From a virus: a stretch of DNA of 22,653 bases. Position 1 is the stretch's first letter, and each line of letters begins with the position of its first letter. The position numbers were made by a program, and so were the translations under genes. The stretch covers positions 1-22,653 of the IMG/VR virus record IMGVR_UViG_3300031510_000040, one strand, 5' to 3'. This document shows positions 1 through 10,100 of this stretch, one piece after another. The notes under the pieces were generated by a model. It saw only the letters and a program-made list of their open reading frames with translations, did not search any database and was not told where the DNA came from.

Positions 1-563
1 TATTTGATGGTAATGCACAAGATTATCATATAGGAGTGGATGATACCAATGATAGCTTAGTTATAGGTTTAGGTGGCACTCTTGGAACAACAGACTCTAT
101 GAGGTTTGATGCAGCTGGTATTATAACCAAGCCACTACAACCTGCTTTTCATGCCACTAAAAATAACACAGACCAATCTAACGTAGCTACTGGTGGAGAA
201 ACTGTAGTGTGGGCGGCTGAACACTTCGACCAAAACGCAGACTTTGATTTAGGCAATAATAGATTTGTAGCACCAGTTACTGGTAGATATTTTTTTAATA
301 TTTCAATGAGATTAGGAGCTCTTGACACAGCAGCTAATTTTTACTCAATAAATATTAATACAAGTAATAGGTCATATGATTATATATTTGCCCCTAAGTT
401 TACTGCTGATTTAGTTTATTATTCTGTATCCTATTCAATATTTGCAGATATGGATGCTTCTGATACAGCAAATATTATTATAAACCAAAATGCTGGTACT
501 GCACAAACAGACATTATTGGAAGTATCCACTACACACATTTTTCAGGATATTTAGTAGCATAA
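1..563 (+). CDS. Tail fibre / structural protein, C-terminal part (5' end outside window), C1q-like end domain
   Basis: The reading frame is already open at the left edge (first full codon at 3), so this is the last ~186 residues of a longer protein; the GTG at 36 is an internal codon, not a start. The first ~35 residues (FDGNAQDYHIGVDD, then SLVIGLG and SMRFDAAG) match a repeat I know from structural proteins of marine cyanophages and pelagiphages, where it precedes host-interaction domains. The rest looks like a C1q/TNF-type jelly roll: PAFHATKN at its start, FDQNADFDLG in the middle and the typical FVAPVTGRYFF strand. C1q-like ends of phage fibres usually trimerise and may bind receptors. 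It sits 16 bases before another fibre gene, which supports a tail-fibre role. The C1q call is from motif memory, not a search. Confidence 0.75.
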   Translation, partial: FDGNAQDYHIGVDDTNDSLVIGLGGTLGTTDSMRFDAAGIITKPLQPAFHATKNNTDQSNVATGGETVVWAAEHFDQNADFDLGNNRFVAPVTGRYFFNISMRLGALDTAANFYSININTSNRSYDYIFAPKFTADLVYYSVSYSIFADMDASDTANIIINQNAGTAQTDIIGSIHYTHFSGYLVA

Positions 564-579
564 ACAAAAGGAATAACAA

Positions 580-1638
580 ATGAGTAAAGCAGCAGAATTA
601 GCAAAGATAGGTGAAGTCGCAACCAATAGCCAGATTGGTGGGAGACGGAATCTTGTCATCAATGGGGCGATGCAAATATCGCAGAGAGCAACAACTACTA
701 CTGGTGTTGGTGCAACAAATGAAGCATATCCTGCTATTGATAGGTTTAATTTTACAACGACATCAGCAGGTCGTTTTACAATGTCACAAACTGCTGATGG
801 TCCTACTGGCTTTGCTAACTGTATGAAATTAGACTGCACTACAGCAGATACATCTATTTCAGCTTCAGAAGCATTGATTTTACAAACAAAATTTGAAGGT
901 CAAGATGTACAACAATTAATGTATGGTTCTTCTTCTGCCCAACCAATAACAGTTTCATTTTATGTAAAGGGTAATGCAAGTGCTACTTATACTCTTGAGT
1001 GGAGAAATGAAGAAGATGGAAGAAATACTGGTAAAACATTTAATGTAACTACAGATTGGACAAGAGTATCAATTACATTTGCAGGTGATACAGCAGGTGC
1101 GGCAGTAGATGATGATAACACTCATGCTTTTACTTTAGGTATTTGGTTACATGGTGGAACAACTTTTAGTGGTGGTACATTTGCTGAAAATACTTGGCAT
1201 GCAACAAACAATTTAAGAATTGGTGACAGTCAAACATCTTTCTTTGACAGCACAAATAGAACATTCTTTCTTACTGGATTACAAATTGAATTAGGCAATC
1301 AAGCCACACCATTTGAGCATAGGTCGTTTGGAGAAGAACTAGCTTTGTGCCAGAGATATTTTCAAGACCCCAAGTTAACTTCTGGTAATTATCTTTGGCT
1401 TTACCCTATTGTTACTGATGGTACAGGGAAGTATAGACGAGCAAGTTATCTTCTGCCTACCACAATGAGAGCAGACGCTACTGCTACTCTTACTGGTGCA
1501 ACTAATGGTACTTTTGTAAATGGTCATCCTGCTATAGAAGGGAATGACCATAGACATTATATTGGATTGGCTGGAGATACTAGTGCTGAAGGTAAATACT
1601 CTGATATTAGGGCTTTAACATTAGATGCAGAATTATAG
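580..1638 (+). CDS. Tail fibre / receptor-binding protein with carbohydrate-binding-like domain
   Basis: A 352-aa protein of a type common at the distal tail of phages. Residues 23-36 (RNLVINGAMQISQR) and 51-61 (PAIDRFNFTTT) are the recognisable opening of a widespread phage fibre module. A beta-rich carbohydrate-binding-like jelly roll follows (about 65-240; LKLDCTTADTS and ITVSFYVKG are typical strands). The conserved motif ELGNQATPFEHRSFGEELAL at 237-256, followed by CQRYFQ, marks the end of that module; the last ~90 residues are a variable tip and probably carry host specificity. The start is supported by AAAAGGA nine bases before the ATG. It lies just after the C1q-ended fibre and before a small fibre-associated gene, so it probably belongs to the same adhesion complex. 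The exact ligand cannot be told. Confidence 0.85.
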   Translation: MSKAAELAKIGEVATNSQIGGRRNLVINGAMQISQRATTTTGVGATNEAYPAIDRFNFTTTSAGRFTMSQTADGPTGFANCMKLDCTTADTSISASEALILQTKFEGQDVQQLMYGSSSAQPITVSFYVKGNASATYTLEWRNEEDGRNTGKTFNVTTDWTRVSITFAGDTAGAAVDDDNTHAFTLGIWLHGGTTFSGGTFAENTWHATNNLRIGDSQTSFFDSTNRTFFLTGLQIELGNQATPFEHRSFGEELALCQRYFQDPKLTSGNYLWLYPIVTDGTGKYRRASYLLPTTMRADATATLTGATNGTFVNGHPAIEGNDHRHYIGLAGDTSAEGKYSDIRALTLDAEL

Positions 1639-1647
1639 GAGATTAAA

Positions 1648-1833
1648 ATGAATTTCGAAAATGCAAAATATTATAATAAGTTATTTCCTAATAATGAAAA
1701 TGAAATCAACAATATTCAAGCTACTATTGATGGAATTTTGTATCATATACCACTAGACCCTAACAACAGATACTACAAAGCAATCCTTGTGTGGGCAGCA
1801 ATAGATGGCAACTCAATAGCAGATGCTGATTGA
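1648..1833 (+). CDS. Small fibre-associated protein (tail-fibre-assembly-like C-terminus)
   Basis: A 61-aa protein. Its second half (PLDPNNRYYKAILVWAAIDG, then NSIADAD) resembles the short block ending with 'NRHYxxxxxWxxxGN' found at the C-terminus of many small phage proteins lying next to tail fibre genes. The stop codon of the preceding gene forms part of its ribosome binding site (TAGGAG, six bases before the ATG). The stop TGA overlaps the next start as TGATG. The role (fibre chaperone, baseplate piece or virion component) is inference from position and the short motif. No membrane segment or metal-binding pattern is visible. Confidence 0.7.
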   Translation: MNFENAKYYNKLFPNNENEINNIQATIDGILYHIPLDPNNRYYKAILVWAAIDGNSIADAD

Positions 1834-2027
1834 TGAAGTTAAACATGCAACCTGAACTAAAAGTACAGCTAGAACTTGATGCTCACGAGAAAGAATGTGC
1901 CATCCGTTATCAGGCAGTCAACGATAAACTAGAAGCACTAGACAAAAGAATGTGGCGAATAGAAGCTATGTCTATGGTAGGAACTTTAGGTGTAGTTGCT
2001 TTAGTAGTCGCAATAGTTATGAAATAG
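1833..2027 (+). CDS. Holin/XhlA-like protein: coiled segment plus C-terminal membrane helix
   Basis: A 64-aa protein. I start it at the ATG at 1833, which shares its A with the upstream TGA (TGATG); a TTG one codon earlier is also in frame. Residues ~8-43 are charged and helical (HEKECAIRYQAVNDKLEALD), able to form a short coiled coil. They are followed by one hydrophobic helix (MVGTLGVVALVVAIVM) ending with Lys at the C-terminus. This amphipathic coil plus terminal membrane anchor is the layout of XhlA/hemolysin-type lysis proteins and of some class III-like holins. A lysis role is plausible because small membrane proteins in phage late clusters often do this. No endolysin is in the window, so a membrane-anchored tail accessory cannot be excluded. 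Confidence 0.6.
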   Translation: MKLNMQPELKVQLELDAHEKECAIRYQAVNDKLEALDKRMWRIEAMSMVGTLGVVALVVAIVMK

Positions 2028-2036
2028 GAAACAGAT

Positions 2037-3374
2037 ATGGCGATAGATTTAGAAACTAAAACTGAAGACTTAGCAGGTAAAGTAGGAACTGCAGAAACTC
2101 AGGTAACGCCAATTACGCAAGGAGTTCAAGAGAATGAACTACTGGGTACGCAAGGTCAAACGTTGTCAGAAACAGATGTTCCGTCTGTAACTCCTAAAAC
2201 TTTAGACCCAACTACAATAGAAAAAATAACTAAGCCAACAGCGACTGAAAATTTAGGTCAAATAACAGACCCTGTTGCAAGTGCTACAACTACTTTAGAA
2301 GGTCAAACATATACAGGAGCTACCTCTGATTTTAGTTCTTCTGATTTAATTGACTTAGATGATATATCAGATGCAACATTATCTGCAGGTGCAACAGCAA
2401 GTCCTGCTCAAGAAGCACTGGATGAGAAAGCTACAGTAAAATACCAACTAGAATCTTTGCTAGGTGGCATAGAAGATGGAGAACCTCTCCCTGCTTGGGC
2501 ATCCCCTGCGGCAAGAAAAGTTACTGCTATAATGCAGTCTAGGGGGCTAGGTGCATCCAGCATGGCTGCCGCAGCTTTAACTCAGGCTGTTATGGAATCT
2601 GGTATTTCTATTGCTGCTAGAGATGCAGGTGCTTATGGTAATATACAACTTAAAAATTTAGATAACAGGCAACAAGCAGCCTTGCAAAATGCTTTACAAA
2701 TTGCTACAATGGACAGGCAAAACGCAGATGCACGTACTAAAGGTGCAATAAGCAACGCACAAGCTTTATTGTCAATAGATATAAAAGAATTAGATGCTCA
2801 ACAACAATCTAACGCTATAAAATATAATGCTTTAGCTCAGGCAGCTCTAACGGAGTCTGCGGCTGAAAATGCTAAACAACAATTTAATGCAAAGAACGAA
2901 CTTCAAGTAGAAGAGTATTTTGCAGAGTTGGGAGTTCAAGTTGATACAGCCAACATAAACAGGGATGTTGCAATTAAACAAAACAACATAAATCAAGAAA
3001 ACTCATTTGCAGAGTACAACGCTAGTATGAAAGACCAACGTGAAAAGTTTAATGCTAATATGAGAAACATAATTGATCAATCAAATGTTAAATGGCGTAG
3101 AGAAGTTAACACAGCCAACACAGCAGTTGCAAATGAAACTAATCGTATAAACACACAGCTTATGTATAATGTTAGTTCGACTGCTATGAATGATTTGTGG
3201 CAAAAATACAGAGACAATGCTACGTTTAACTTTACAGCTTCTGAATCAGAATTACAAAGAAGACATGAGCAGGTTATTCAAGCTTTAGATGCTGCGGCAA
3301 ATTCTGATGCTTATTCTGCAGCTAATAAAGCAACGTTAGCATCAAATATAATTAAAGTAATAGGAGCTTGGTAG
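2037..3374 (+). CDS. Virion structural protein, probable internal (core) protein, coiled
   Basis: A 445-aa protein. Residues 1-120 are low-complexity, Thr/Ser-rich and probably disordered. Residues 148-196 form a conserved-looking block (PLPAWASPAARKVTAIMQSR, then GLGASSMAAAALTQAV) that I associate with a structural protein in marine podoviruses. Residues ~200-370 are long, Gln/Asn/Ala-rich helices that probably form coiled coils. It has no Cys, no enzyme motif and no signal peptide. A TAGGAAA site made from the previous stop codon precedes the ATG. Position (after fibres, before two very large helical proteins) and composition resemble the small inner-core proteins of T7-like phages (gp14 position), but I see no sequence match to T7 gp14. 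Its stop directly abuts the next start. Confidence 0.6.
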   Translation: MAIDLETKTEDLAGKVGTAETQVTPITQGVQENELLGTQGQTLSETDVPSVTPKTLDPTTIEKITKPTATENLGQITDPVASATTTLEGQTYTGATSDFSSSDLIDLDDISDATLSAGATASPAQEALDEKATVKYQLESLLGGIEDGEPLPAWASPAARKVTAIMQSRGLGASSMAAAALTQAVMESGISIAARDAGAYGNIQLKNLDNRQQAALQNALQIATMDRQNADARTKGAISNAQALLSIDIKELDAQQQSNAIKYNALAQAALTESAAENAKQQFNAKNELQVEEYFAELGVQVDTANINRDVAIKQNNINQENSFAEYNASMKDQREKFNANMRNIIDQSNVKWRREVNTANTAVANETNRINTQLMYNVSSTAMNDLWQKYRDNATFNFTASESELQRRHEQVIQALDAAANSDAYSAANKATLASNIIKVIGAW

Positions 3375-3764
3375 ATGTCGGGATTTGATTTTTTAGATAC
3401 AGTTATAACGGTACTTGGTGTGGCTAAAAAAGGAGCAGAGGTTTATAATTCACTTTCTGAAAAACAAGAATCTGCTGGGTTTGCTACTCCAAGTAAAATG
3501 AGTACAAGAACAAGTGGGGGTGGAGCAAAAGCATCTTTGCAAAGTATGGATCAGCCTATTGGATTAGGGATACCTAACATGGAGACAGCCTACCGATACT
3601 TTTCAAACAATCTTTCACGGGATAACAACTTAAGACAAGTACAAGCAGAAAATTACGTTGCAAAAAGAAGACCAGCGTTAAAGTCAACCATGACAGTAGC
3701 AGGTGATGCAAATGTCAAAGGGTTTACAGCGTCTTATAAAACATCGGGTGTACCCACAGCTTAA
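3375..3764 (+). CDS. Unknown virion-cluster protein (129 aa)
   Basis: I do not recognise this 129-aa protein. It starts with a short hydrophobic helix (FDFLDTVITVLGVAKK, residues 4-19), then a Ser/Gly/Lys-rich linker, then a basic C-terminal half (ENYVAKRRPALKS). The ATG follows the upstream TAG without a gap, so translation is likely coupled. Nine bases separate its stop from the next gene, which has an AAGG site. The N-terminal helix could be amphipathic or membrane-seeking, which would suit a small ejection protein. That is inference from composition and from its place just before the two large probable ejection proteins. Confidence 0.6.
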   Translation: MSGFDFLDTVITVLGVAKKGAEVYNSLSEKQESAGFATPSKMSTRTSGGGAKASLQSMDQPIGLGIPNMETAYRYFSNNLSRDNNLRQVQAENYVAKRRPALKSTMTVAGDANVKGFTASYKTSGVPTA

Positions 3765-3773
3765 GGTAATACA

Positions 3774-4283
3774 ATGGATAATATACAAACACAAACAAAC
3801 GTAAGATCAGGGTCTATAGAAGCAAAAGACCCTTTTGCACAATCTATTCCGGGAACCTCACTTACTAGTGAAAATAAAAAATGGGCGTGGGGAAACCCCC
3901 CTGAAATGTCTGACCCAGATGTTGTTTTACAAGAAGCTACAGATCGATTAGATGATCCTAGATTTAGAGGGGACATGATGAAGTTGTTGTTGGCAGGAGT
4001 GTCGGTGGAACACATTGTAGAGACTTGGGTTATAGACGGGTTTGAAAGTGGCAAGTTTAGTTTAGATGTAGGACTATTAACAAAAGGTCCTCTTGGAGTT
4101 TACATTGCTTACATAGCCGAAGAAGAAGACGTTGCCTATCGCATGTTTGAAAAAGATGATGGTGGAATGAATAAAGATAGGATAGATGATGAATCTTTAT
4201 TTACGTTAATGAAAAATAATAACCCTGCTATGTTTGAAACTTTAAGAGAAGAGTTAAATAGCACCATACGAAAAGGTAAATAA
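3774..4283 (+). CDS. Conserved marine-phage structural-cluster protein (169 aa)
   Basis: A 169-aa acidic protein. The N-terminal block 'DPFAQSIPGTSLT' followed by 'KKWAWGNPPEMSDPD' (residues ~19-48) matches a motif I recall from uncharacterised proteins in several marine phages, including T4-like cyanophages, with the same 'PIPGxSLT...WxNPP' core. The middle (residues ~50-115) is predicted helical; VDVGLL-type and PLGVYIAYIAEEE segments follow. There is no catalytic motif. The next gene starts directly after its stop codon. Its recurrence in late gene clusters suggests a virion or virion-assembly role; the exact job is unknown. Confidence 0.65.
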   Translation: MDNIQTQTNVRSGSIEAKDPFAQSIPGTSLTSENKKWAWGNPPEMSDPDVVLQEATDRLDDPRFRGDMMKLLLAGVSVEHIVETWVIDGFESGKFSLDVGLLTKGPLGVYIAYIAEEEDVAYRMFEKDDGGMNKDRIDDESLFTLMKNNNPAMFETLREELNSTIRKGK

Positions 4284-7175
4284 ATGGCTAATATTTTTGA
4301 TAAGTTAAGTAGTTCACCTGTTGCATTTGGTGTGTTAAATGGAGCTATGGAATCTTTTGTGATGGGTAGAACCCAAGAAAAAAAGGATGCAAGAGCTAAG
4401 GCAGAAGCTGCCGCGTTAAAACAAAAAGAAGACCAAGACTCATTGACAAACACTGCCCTTAGCAGTCAAAGTTTAGCATACAAATTTTTAACCAGACCTG
4501 CATTTACAAATAGAGCTAAAGGTTTGTATCAACAAAGTCCTGATATATACTCCTCTATTATGTTAAAAGCTATGGGCAACGTGGAAATGACTGAGATAGA
4601 CAAACAACTTGTTCAAGCTAGTTCAGGTAACTCCACTTATGCTGCAAACTACATAGCTGCTAATCCAAAGTTTAAAGATGACCAACCTCAGCTATACAAA
4701 TTACTGAAAGCAACTGCAGCAACTCAAACGTTGACTGAAGGGCAAAACAAATTGTTTAGCACTGCTAAAACTAGTGAGCAAGCTATAGCCCTTAGGGACA
4801 ATCTGTTTCCCATAGTGACAACTAAAGAAGCGTTTGAAGGTCCTTTAAGTGTAACCATTGATGGAGGAAGACCTGTAGATCAAAACACAGGAAAACCTAT
4901 AGAAGCAGGGAATATCACAGAATACAGAGGTAACAATGCCACAAAGAGTGCTTTGTTTTGGGCTTTAGATAATAAGGCAGAGCAAGGAACTGAAGCTGAT
5001 GGGCTATCAGATACAAACATAAATACTATGAAAGATGCAATTAAAGCTTCAAAGAACCCTTTAGCAACAGTTACACAGTTTTTAGATGGGCTACCTAGAA
5101 ATGAAGACAAATCTATTATAGACACTAAAGCTGAGTTCTTTCTTAAGGGCTTTCAGACAATGTTTGCTTCAGAAAAAGGAAGTAAGATGAGTGTAGGGGA
5201 CCTTCTTGACATTGCTGTAACCAACACCAAAGATTATTTAACTACTGAAGCGTCAAAAGGTATTTTTGCAAAGTCTATAATTAATAATGAAGCTGTACAA
5301 AAGATGGTAAAAGGGGGTAAAATTAAAGAGTACTCTAAGTCTAACAAAGCAGCAGAACAAAAAATATATGCTGACTATATGACCCTTACAGCCATGTCTA
5401 AAGCTATGAACAAAACTGGTGAAGGAAAAGGTAAATCAGGCGTAACTTATGGGGGTCAAAATCTTTTTCCTAAAACTATAGGGGAGATAGGTAAAAACAG
5501 GCAGACAGCAAATCAATTTTTAATAAAACTTAATAAAGGAAAGTTTAGAATAAAAGTTGGGGATTCAACCAAAGTAGTAGATATTGAAGGGTTTATAGAA
5601 TCCCTACCTGAAGAAGAAAAGGCTAACCTTAAAACAGATATTATGGCTGTAATAAAAAATCATAACACTTTAGTAACTACAGCAACTTATAATAAAGATG
5701 GGAATAAAATACAAGAGAATGAGGAGGACTATGCAGGTAGTTTTCCGAACTTGTATAAGATAGAAGAGATAAAAGCTTTTATACATGGTACTACTATGGG
5801 ACAAGTGGTAACAGGGTATAGCATGAATAAAAACGTGGCTACCCATCAGACTTCAAACGGATTAGAAACAGGTACACCTTTACCTGTAACTCAAATAAGA
5901 TTAAGGAATGGTAGTCAAGATCAAACTGTCTCTGTTACCCCTGAAATTATAGAATTTTCAAAAGCACAAGGGTTTAACAGTGTTGTTGATATGATGAAAG
6001 ATGAGGGATACTACGAACAATTCTTCGGGGAAAATGGGTTTAGTATGAATAGTAATGGTGTAGCACAAGGTGCTGTCAATTTGTACAAAGCCAGCAACGC
6101 TATTTTTAAACAAGTACCTAACATTAAAAGTGTTGTTAGGTTAAGAAAAAAAGACTACGCTGCTATGGCTCGTGTTATAATTAACCAAGACATAGACAGT
6201 GATGCTGATGTGTTTCAAGTGGTGTCTTCTCTTATGAGTGATGATTTTAAAATAGAAAAAGATGCTGGAAAGTTGGGATATTCAGAAGAGCAAATTGATG
6301 TAGCAATACAAAAGTTAAGTAAAGGTCAATTAGATAGAGAAGCTATAATAGAAAATTCAGATAGGCTTGACGCTTACATAGGAGTTTTAAACAAAACAAT
6401 CAACAATATAGCTGTAAACGCCAACCAATCCCAGTTAACAACAAGTTTTAAAAGTATCGTGCAAGATTTAGTTCTGGCAGATTCGGGGCTTGTTATAGCA
6501 GGGAGTACATACGTACTAGAAAAGTTTGGAGTTTCAGCTTTTGAAGAAGGTGAAGGAGTTGGTGTTGTAAAAAGCATGAACAAATTTATGGAACGGACAG
6601 ATGCTAGACTTGCTGATGCCCAAGTAAAATCAGGTCTAATAACAATAGCGTATAACAGAGCAAAAAACCTTGACCCCAACGGTAGAATATCAGACAGAGA
6701 TTTTAAAGCTGCTTTAGAAAGTATTACAGCTTCCTTTTTTGCGACTAACAATATCACTAAAGAATTTCTAATGGGCTTTAGAAACGATGCCCTAGCCGCA
6801 CAAACAATAAATGACAACATTCTTGAAGTCTTTACAAACGTAGATGCAAATAGTGAAAACGTTGTACTAAAGAAAAACATTAGAGCTATAAAAGCAATAC
6901 CAATTTTTAAAAAGGTAAGGCAAATGACTAGCTCTATAAATATGGTAAGAAAGTACAAGGACAGATATGAGACTAACAATAGCTTACCAAGAAACCTTTA
7001 CGTATTAGACGTTGTACGAAGTCATACCCCTGCTAACACTAACAACCAAGTGTATGAAGTAAAAAATAAAAATGACGAGCGTAGTAATGTAGCAATAGAT
7101 TTACCTATCTACACAGATAGTTCGGGCAAAATGTTAACATCTAAAGAGCTACAAGAAAGAGGGTTTAGATTATAA
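4284..7175 (+). CDS. Large internal virion / ejection protein candidate (963 aa)
   Basis: A 963-aa, Lys/Asn-rich, mostly helical protein with no Cys-rich or enzyme motif that I can see. The region ~20-50 is a charged Ala/Glu/Lys helix (RTQEKKDARAKAEAAALKQK). Length and position match T7-like internal core protein gp15 (about 750 aa): it lies after the small core-protein candidate and immediately before a much larger protein. The stop of this gene and the start of the next overlap as TAATG. I see no detectable sequence identity to T7 gp15, so the call rests on gene order, size and composition. A long antisense frame at 6374-6979 is a by-product of AT-rich codon use here. Confidence 0.6.
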   Translation: MANIFDKLSSSPVAFGVLNGAMESFVMGRTQEKKDARAKAEAAALKQKEDQDSLTNTALSSQSLAYKFLTRPAFTNRAKGLYQQSPDIYSSIMLKAMGNVEMTEIDKQLVQASSGNSTYAANYIAANPKFKDDQPQLYKLLKATAATQTLTEGQNKLFSTAKTSEQAIALRDNLFPIVTTKEAFEGPLSVTIDGGRPVDQNTGKPIEAGNITEYRGNNATKSALFWALDNKAEQGTEADGLSDTNINTMKDAIKASKNPLATVTQFLDGLPRNEDKSIIDTKAEFFLKGFQTMFASEKGSKMSVGDLLDIAVTNTKDYLTTEASKGIFAKSIINNEAVQKMVKGGKIKEYSKSNKAAEQKIYADYMTLTAMSKAMNKTGEGKGKSGVTYGGQNLFPKTIGEIGKNRQTANQFLIKLNKGKFRIKVGDSTKVVDIEGFIESLPEEEKANLKTDIMAVIKNHNTLVTTATYNKDGNKIQENEEDYAGSFPNLYKIEEIKAFIHGTTMGQVVTGYSMNKNVATHQTSNGLETGTPLPVTQIRLRNGSQDQTVSVTPEIIEFSKAQGFNSVVDMMKDEGYYEQFFGENGFSMNSNGVAQGAVNLYKASNAIFKQVPNIKSVVRLRKKDYAAMARVIINQDIDSDADVFQVVSSLMSDDFKIEKDAGKLGYSEEQIDVAIQKLSKGQLDREAIIENSDRLDAYIGVLNKTINNIAVNANQSQLTTSFKSIVQDLVLADSGLVIAGSTYVLEKFGVSAFEEGEGVGVVKSMNKFMERTDARLADAQVKSGLITIAYNRAKNLDPNGRISDRDFKAALESITASFFATNNITKEFLMGFRNDALAAQTINDNILEVFTNVDANSENVVLKKNIRAIKAIPIFKKVRQMTSSINMVRKYKDRYETNNSLPRNLYVLDVVRSHTPANTNNQVYEVKNKNDERSNVAIDLPIYTDSSGKMLTSKELQERGFRL

Positions 7176-10100
7176 TGGCAACAGTTATAGATTATCTAGG
7201 GGCAGGCCCTGAAGTTTTAGAAAGTGGAAGAGTAGCTAACAGGTTTCCGGGAGCAGACGTTAATGACCCCAAAAGAAACATTGTTGACTTCCAAGCAGAA
7301 GAAAGTGATAGTGTCCAAGTTGACGTTAGAGGTATTCAAGATGAGTTTTTTCAAAAGGCTCTACGAGAAGAAGTTGACATCAATTCTATGTTTCAAGCTG
7401 GTAACAAGATAGATGCTTCAGTTGTTCAAGAAGGTATTGAAGCTTACAAAACTATACAAAGTGCGAACACAACAGGACAAACCCTTCCTAACCAACAAAC
7501 ACTAGATGAAAAAATTAATCTATTTAAAAGTATGTATACCCGTTCTGTACCTACAAGTGAAAAGTTAAGTACAGGAGTGTATGAAACGGGAGCATTTCCA
7601 ATAGATGCTTCTACAAATAAAATGATTGCTCCTGAGTCTATGGATAATGTTCCTGTTCAAGAGAACGTTTTTACAAGAACTCTTATGCCTAACACTAGAA
7701 CTATCTTAGAAAAAAAGTCACTGAGTGAAGCTAACTTTATGACATGGTCAAAGACAAAAGCTGATGCACCAGTTGATAAGAACATACTAAAGTCCATTGC
7801 AAGAAGACTTAACCCTACTATGGGAGCAAACCTTGCCCGAAGAAGCTACGAACTTATAGGATTCTTAAAAGAAGGTATGGGATTTTATCTTCCTGAAATT
7901 ATGGAGGGGGGATACAATAAAGCTGCAGGGTTGTTAGGGGCTGACCAAAGTAGAGACACATGGTTTTCTGCTGATATGGAAAAAGAATTAGTTGAATTTA
8001 GAAGAGACGGTGCATTTGGTCTTTCAAAGTTATTACCAGATGCAGACAGGCACAGGATTGTCAATGAGTTAGTCAGGGATGATTATCGTAGAAAACTATC
8101 TCCTGAAGAATTTGAAAGACAGGGTTACAATAAAAAAATTAATGTGGATGGGGAGGAAGTGTATGAAAAGAATTTTGTAACTCCTAAATTTGCAAACGAA
8201 GTATTTGAATACGCAGTAGATGAGATGGGGTTCTTTCAACAAGTGGCTGTGTTTATTGCTGAAGCGGCTGTATCTTACAAGTTTGTAACTGCCCCTTTTG
8301 TTTTTGCAAAAAGAGTAAATGATGGTATCAATGCCACACAAAGATTTCTTCATACAAAAAAATATGGTGCTAATAGCCAGATACCATTTAAACTTAATAC
8401 TATAGATAAGAAGCTAGCAGCTTCCAGTAGCTACGCTTTAACTCACAACGTATCTATAACCGAAGCAGCAAGAGAATTAGCCTTACAAAGTTCAAATGGG
8501 GGTAGGCTTGCTAGATTTAGTGCAAATAGAATAGCCAACACAGTAAACAAAAGGTTTAATTACGAAAGTGTAAAAATTAATATGTCTGGGCTACAAACAA
8601 AGATAAGTGAAAAGAGCGTTGCTCTAAAAGATGCAAGGGTTAGTGGTCAAACTAAATATGCAGAGCAGTTAAGTGATGAACTAGCTGTTCTAAAAAATAA
8701 CAGAAACTACCAGATGTATAAATTAGCTGGGGCAAATGCTATTAACTTTGGTCTTAACCCAAGACAAGATTTAACAATAGCTATGGTACAAGCCACAGGT
8801 AGAAGCTTGTGGGCTAATCAGGAAGAAGGTAGAGATGGGGCTATGGGAGAAGGAGTAGCTGTGGCGGCTTATCTACTTTTTGGGGGAGTTAAGAAGTTTT
8901 ATAGTTACCAATCTGTTCTTAAAGTACCTTTAATCACAAACGCAGTAGAGAATAAAGCTTTTCAAGTTAAGTTAGGAATAGAAAGTCTCGCTAACATTGT
9001 ACTATTTGGATACGGTAAGGGTATGTTGTTAAACCCTGACTTAACTGCCTTAAACAAAATAAAAGATTCTCTGTCAATAACCACTTCAGGAATAAGAACG
9101 ATAGATGAATTTACAAAAAACGCTTTAAAACTTGATAAAGTTGAATCTGACATCCTAGTTAAGAACATGATGGAGTCTATTAAAGACATTCACACAATTA
9201 CTAAGGATATACCTGAACAATTCCGAAAAGGAATACAAGATAAGCTTGTGTTAAGTTTAGCCGACTCAGCAGGCATAAGTGTTTTTCACGGATACGCCCA
9301 AGATTTAAAATTAAAAGACAATGCTTTTTCTAAAAAAGATATAAAAAACTTTCAAAGAAATGTTAGAAATTCTATAAAAACTCAGAAGTTTGGAGAAGAA
9401 CGAATAGCAGCTTTAAGTGAAACTATTGATGGTTTAAAAGCAGACATTTTAAATATGGAGAACGTAGGGGGTGTTGCCCCAGAGGTGATATCAAGATTAA
9501 AAAAAATGGCTGGCATGTACGATTCAATTAACTTAAATGCTATAAGTCAATTTAAAAGAGAACAAGCAATAGAGGTTTCTAATATAGATAACTTTATAAG
9601 TGAACTTGAGAACTCCTCTAACGCAGACTTATTAACCTATTGGACTTCAGGGGCAGGACCTGAGAACATGCTAACTAAACTATTTGAGTTAAGAGCAAAG
9701 TCCGTAGCTTATTTAACAGGTAGTAAAACTACTTCTTCAGGTGAAGCTGATATACTTATAAAACAAGGGGATGTACAAAAGTCCGCTGCTAACCTTGTAA
9801 AAACTTTAACAGAATCTAATAGAAGATTAAAGTTAACTAGCAACCAAAGTAATTCTATAGACAATGCTAACAAGACTGTTCTTTCTTTAGCATCTATTAT
9901 AGAATCTTCTTCGCAAGCCAAGATAATAAATGCTTACAGCCAAGTGGATAAAACAGAAACGATAGATTTTAGTAACACAGGCACTAAGATATTTGATTTG
10001 TTTGAAGCTTATTCTGTAGAAACAAAGATGAGTGTTACAGACTTAAGTAACCCTCGTATTAGTTCTGTATTAGGAGGTAGCACAGGGGGAAAGTTATTAG

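Noticed and set aside
6374-6979. 201-aa frame on the - strand inside the 963-aa gene
   Set aside because: Antisense to a long gene that fits its neighbours; the translation is low-complexity hydrophobic/Ser-rich, with no ribosome site or coupling.
7175-8300. Lytic transglycosylase domain at the N-terminus of the 1686-aa protein
   Set aside because: Expected from T7 gp16, but the catalytic Glu-Ser and GAxGLMQ patterns are not seen.
8096-8353. 85-aa frame on the - strand inside the 1686-aa gene
   Set aside because: Phe/Lys/Ile-rich by-product of AT-rich coding DNA on the other strand; no start signal.
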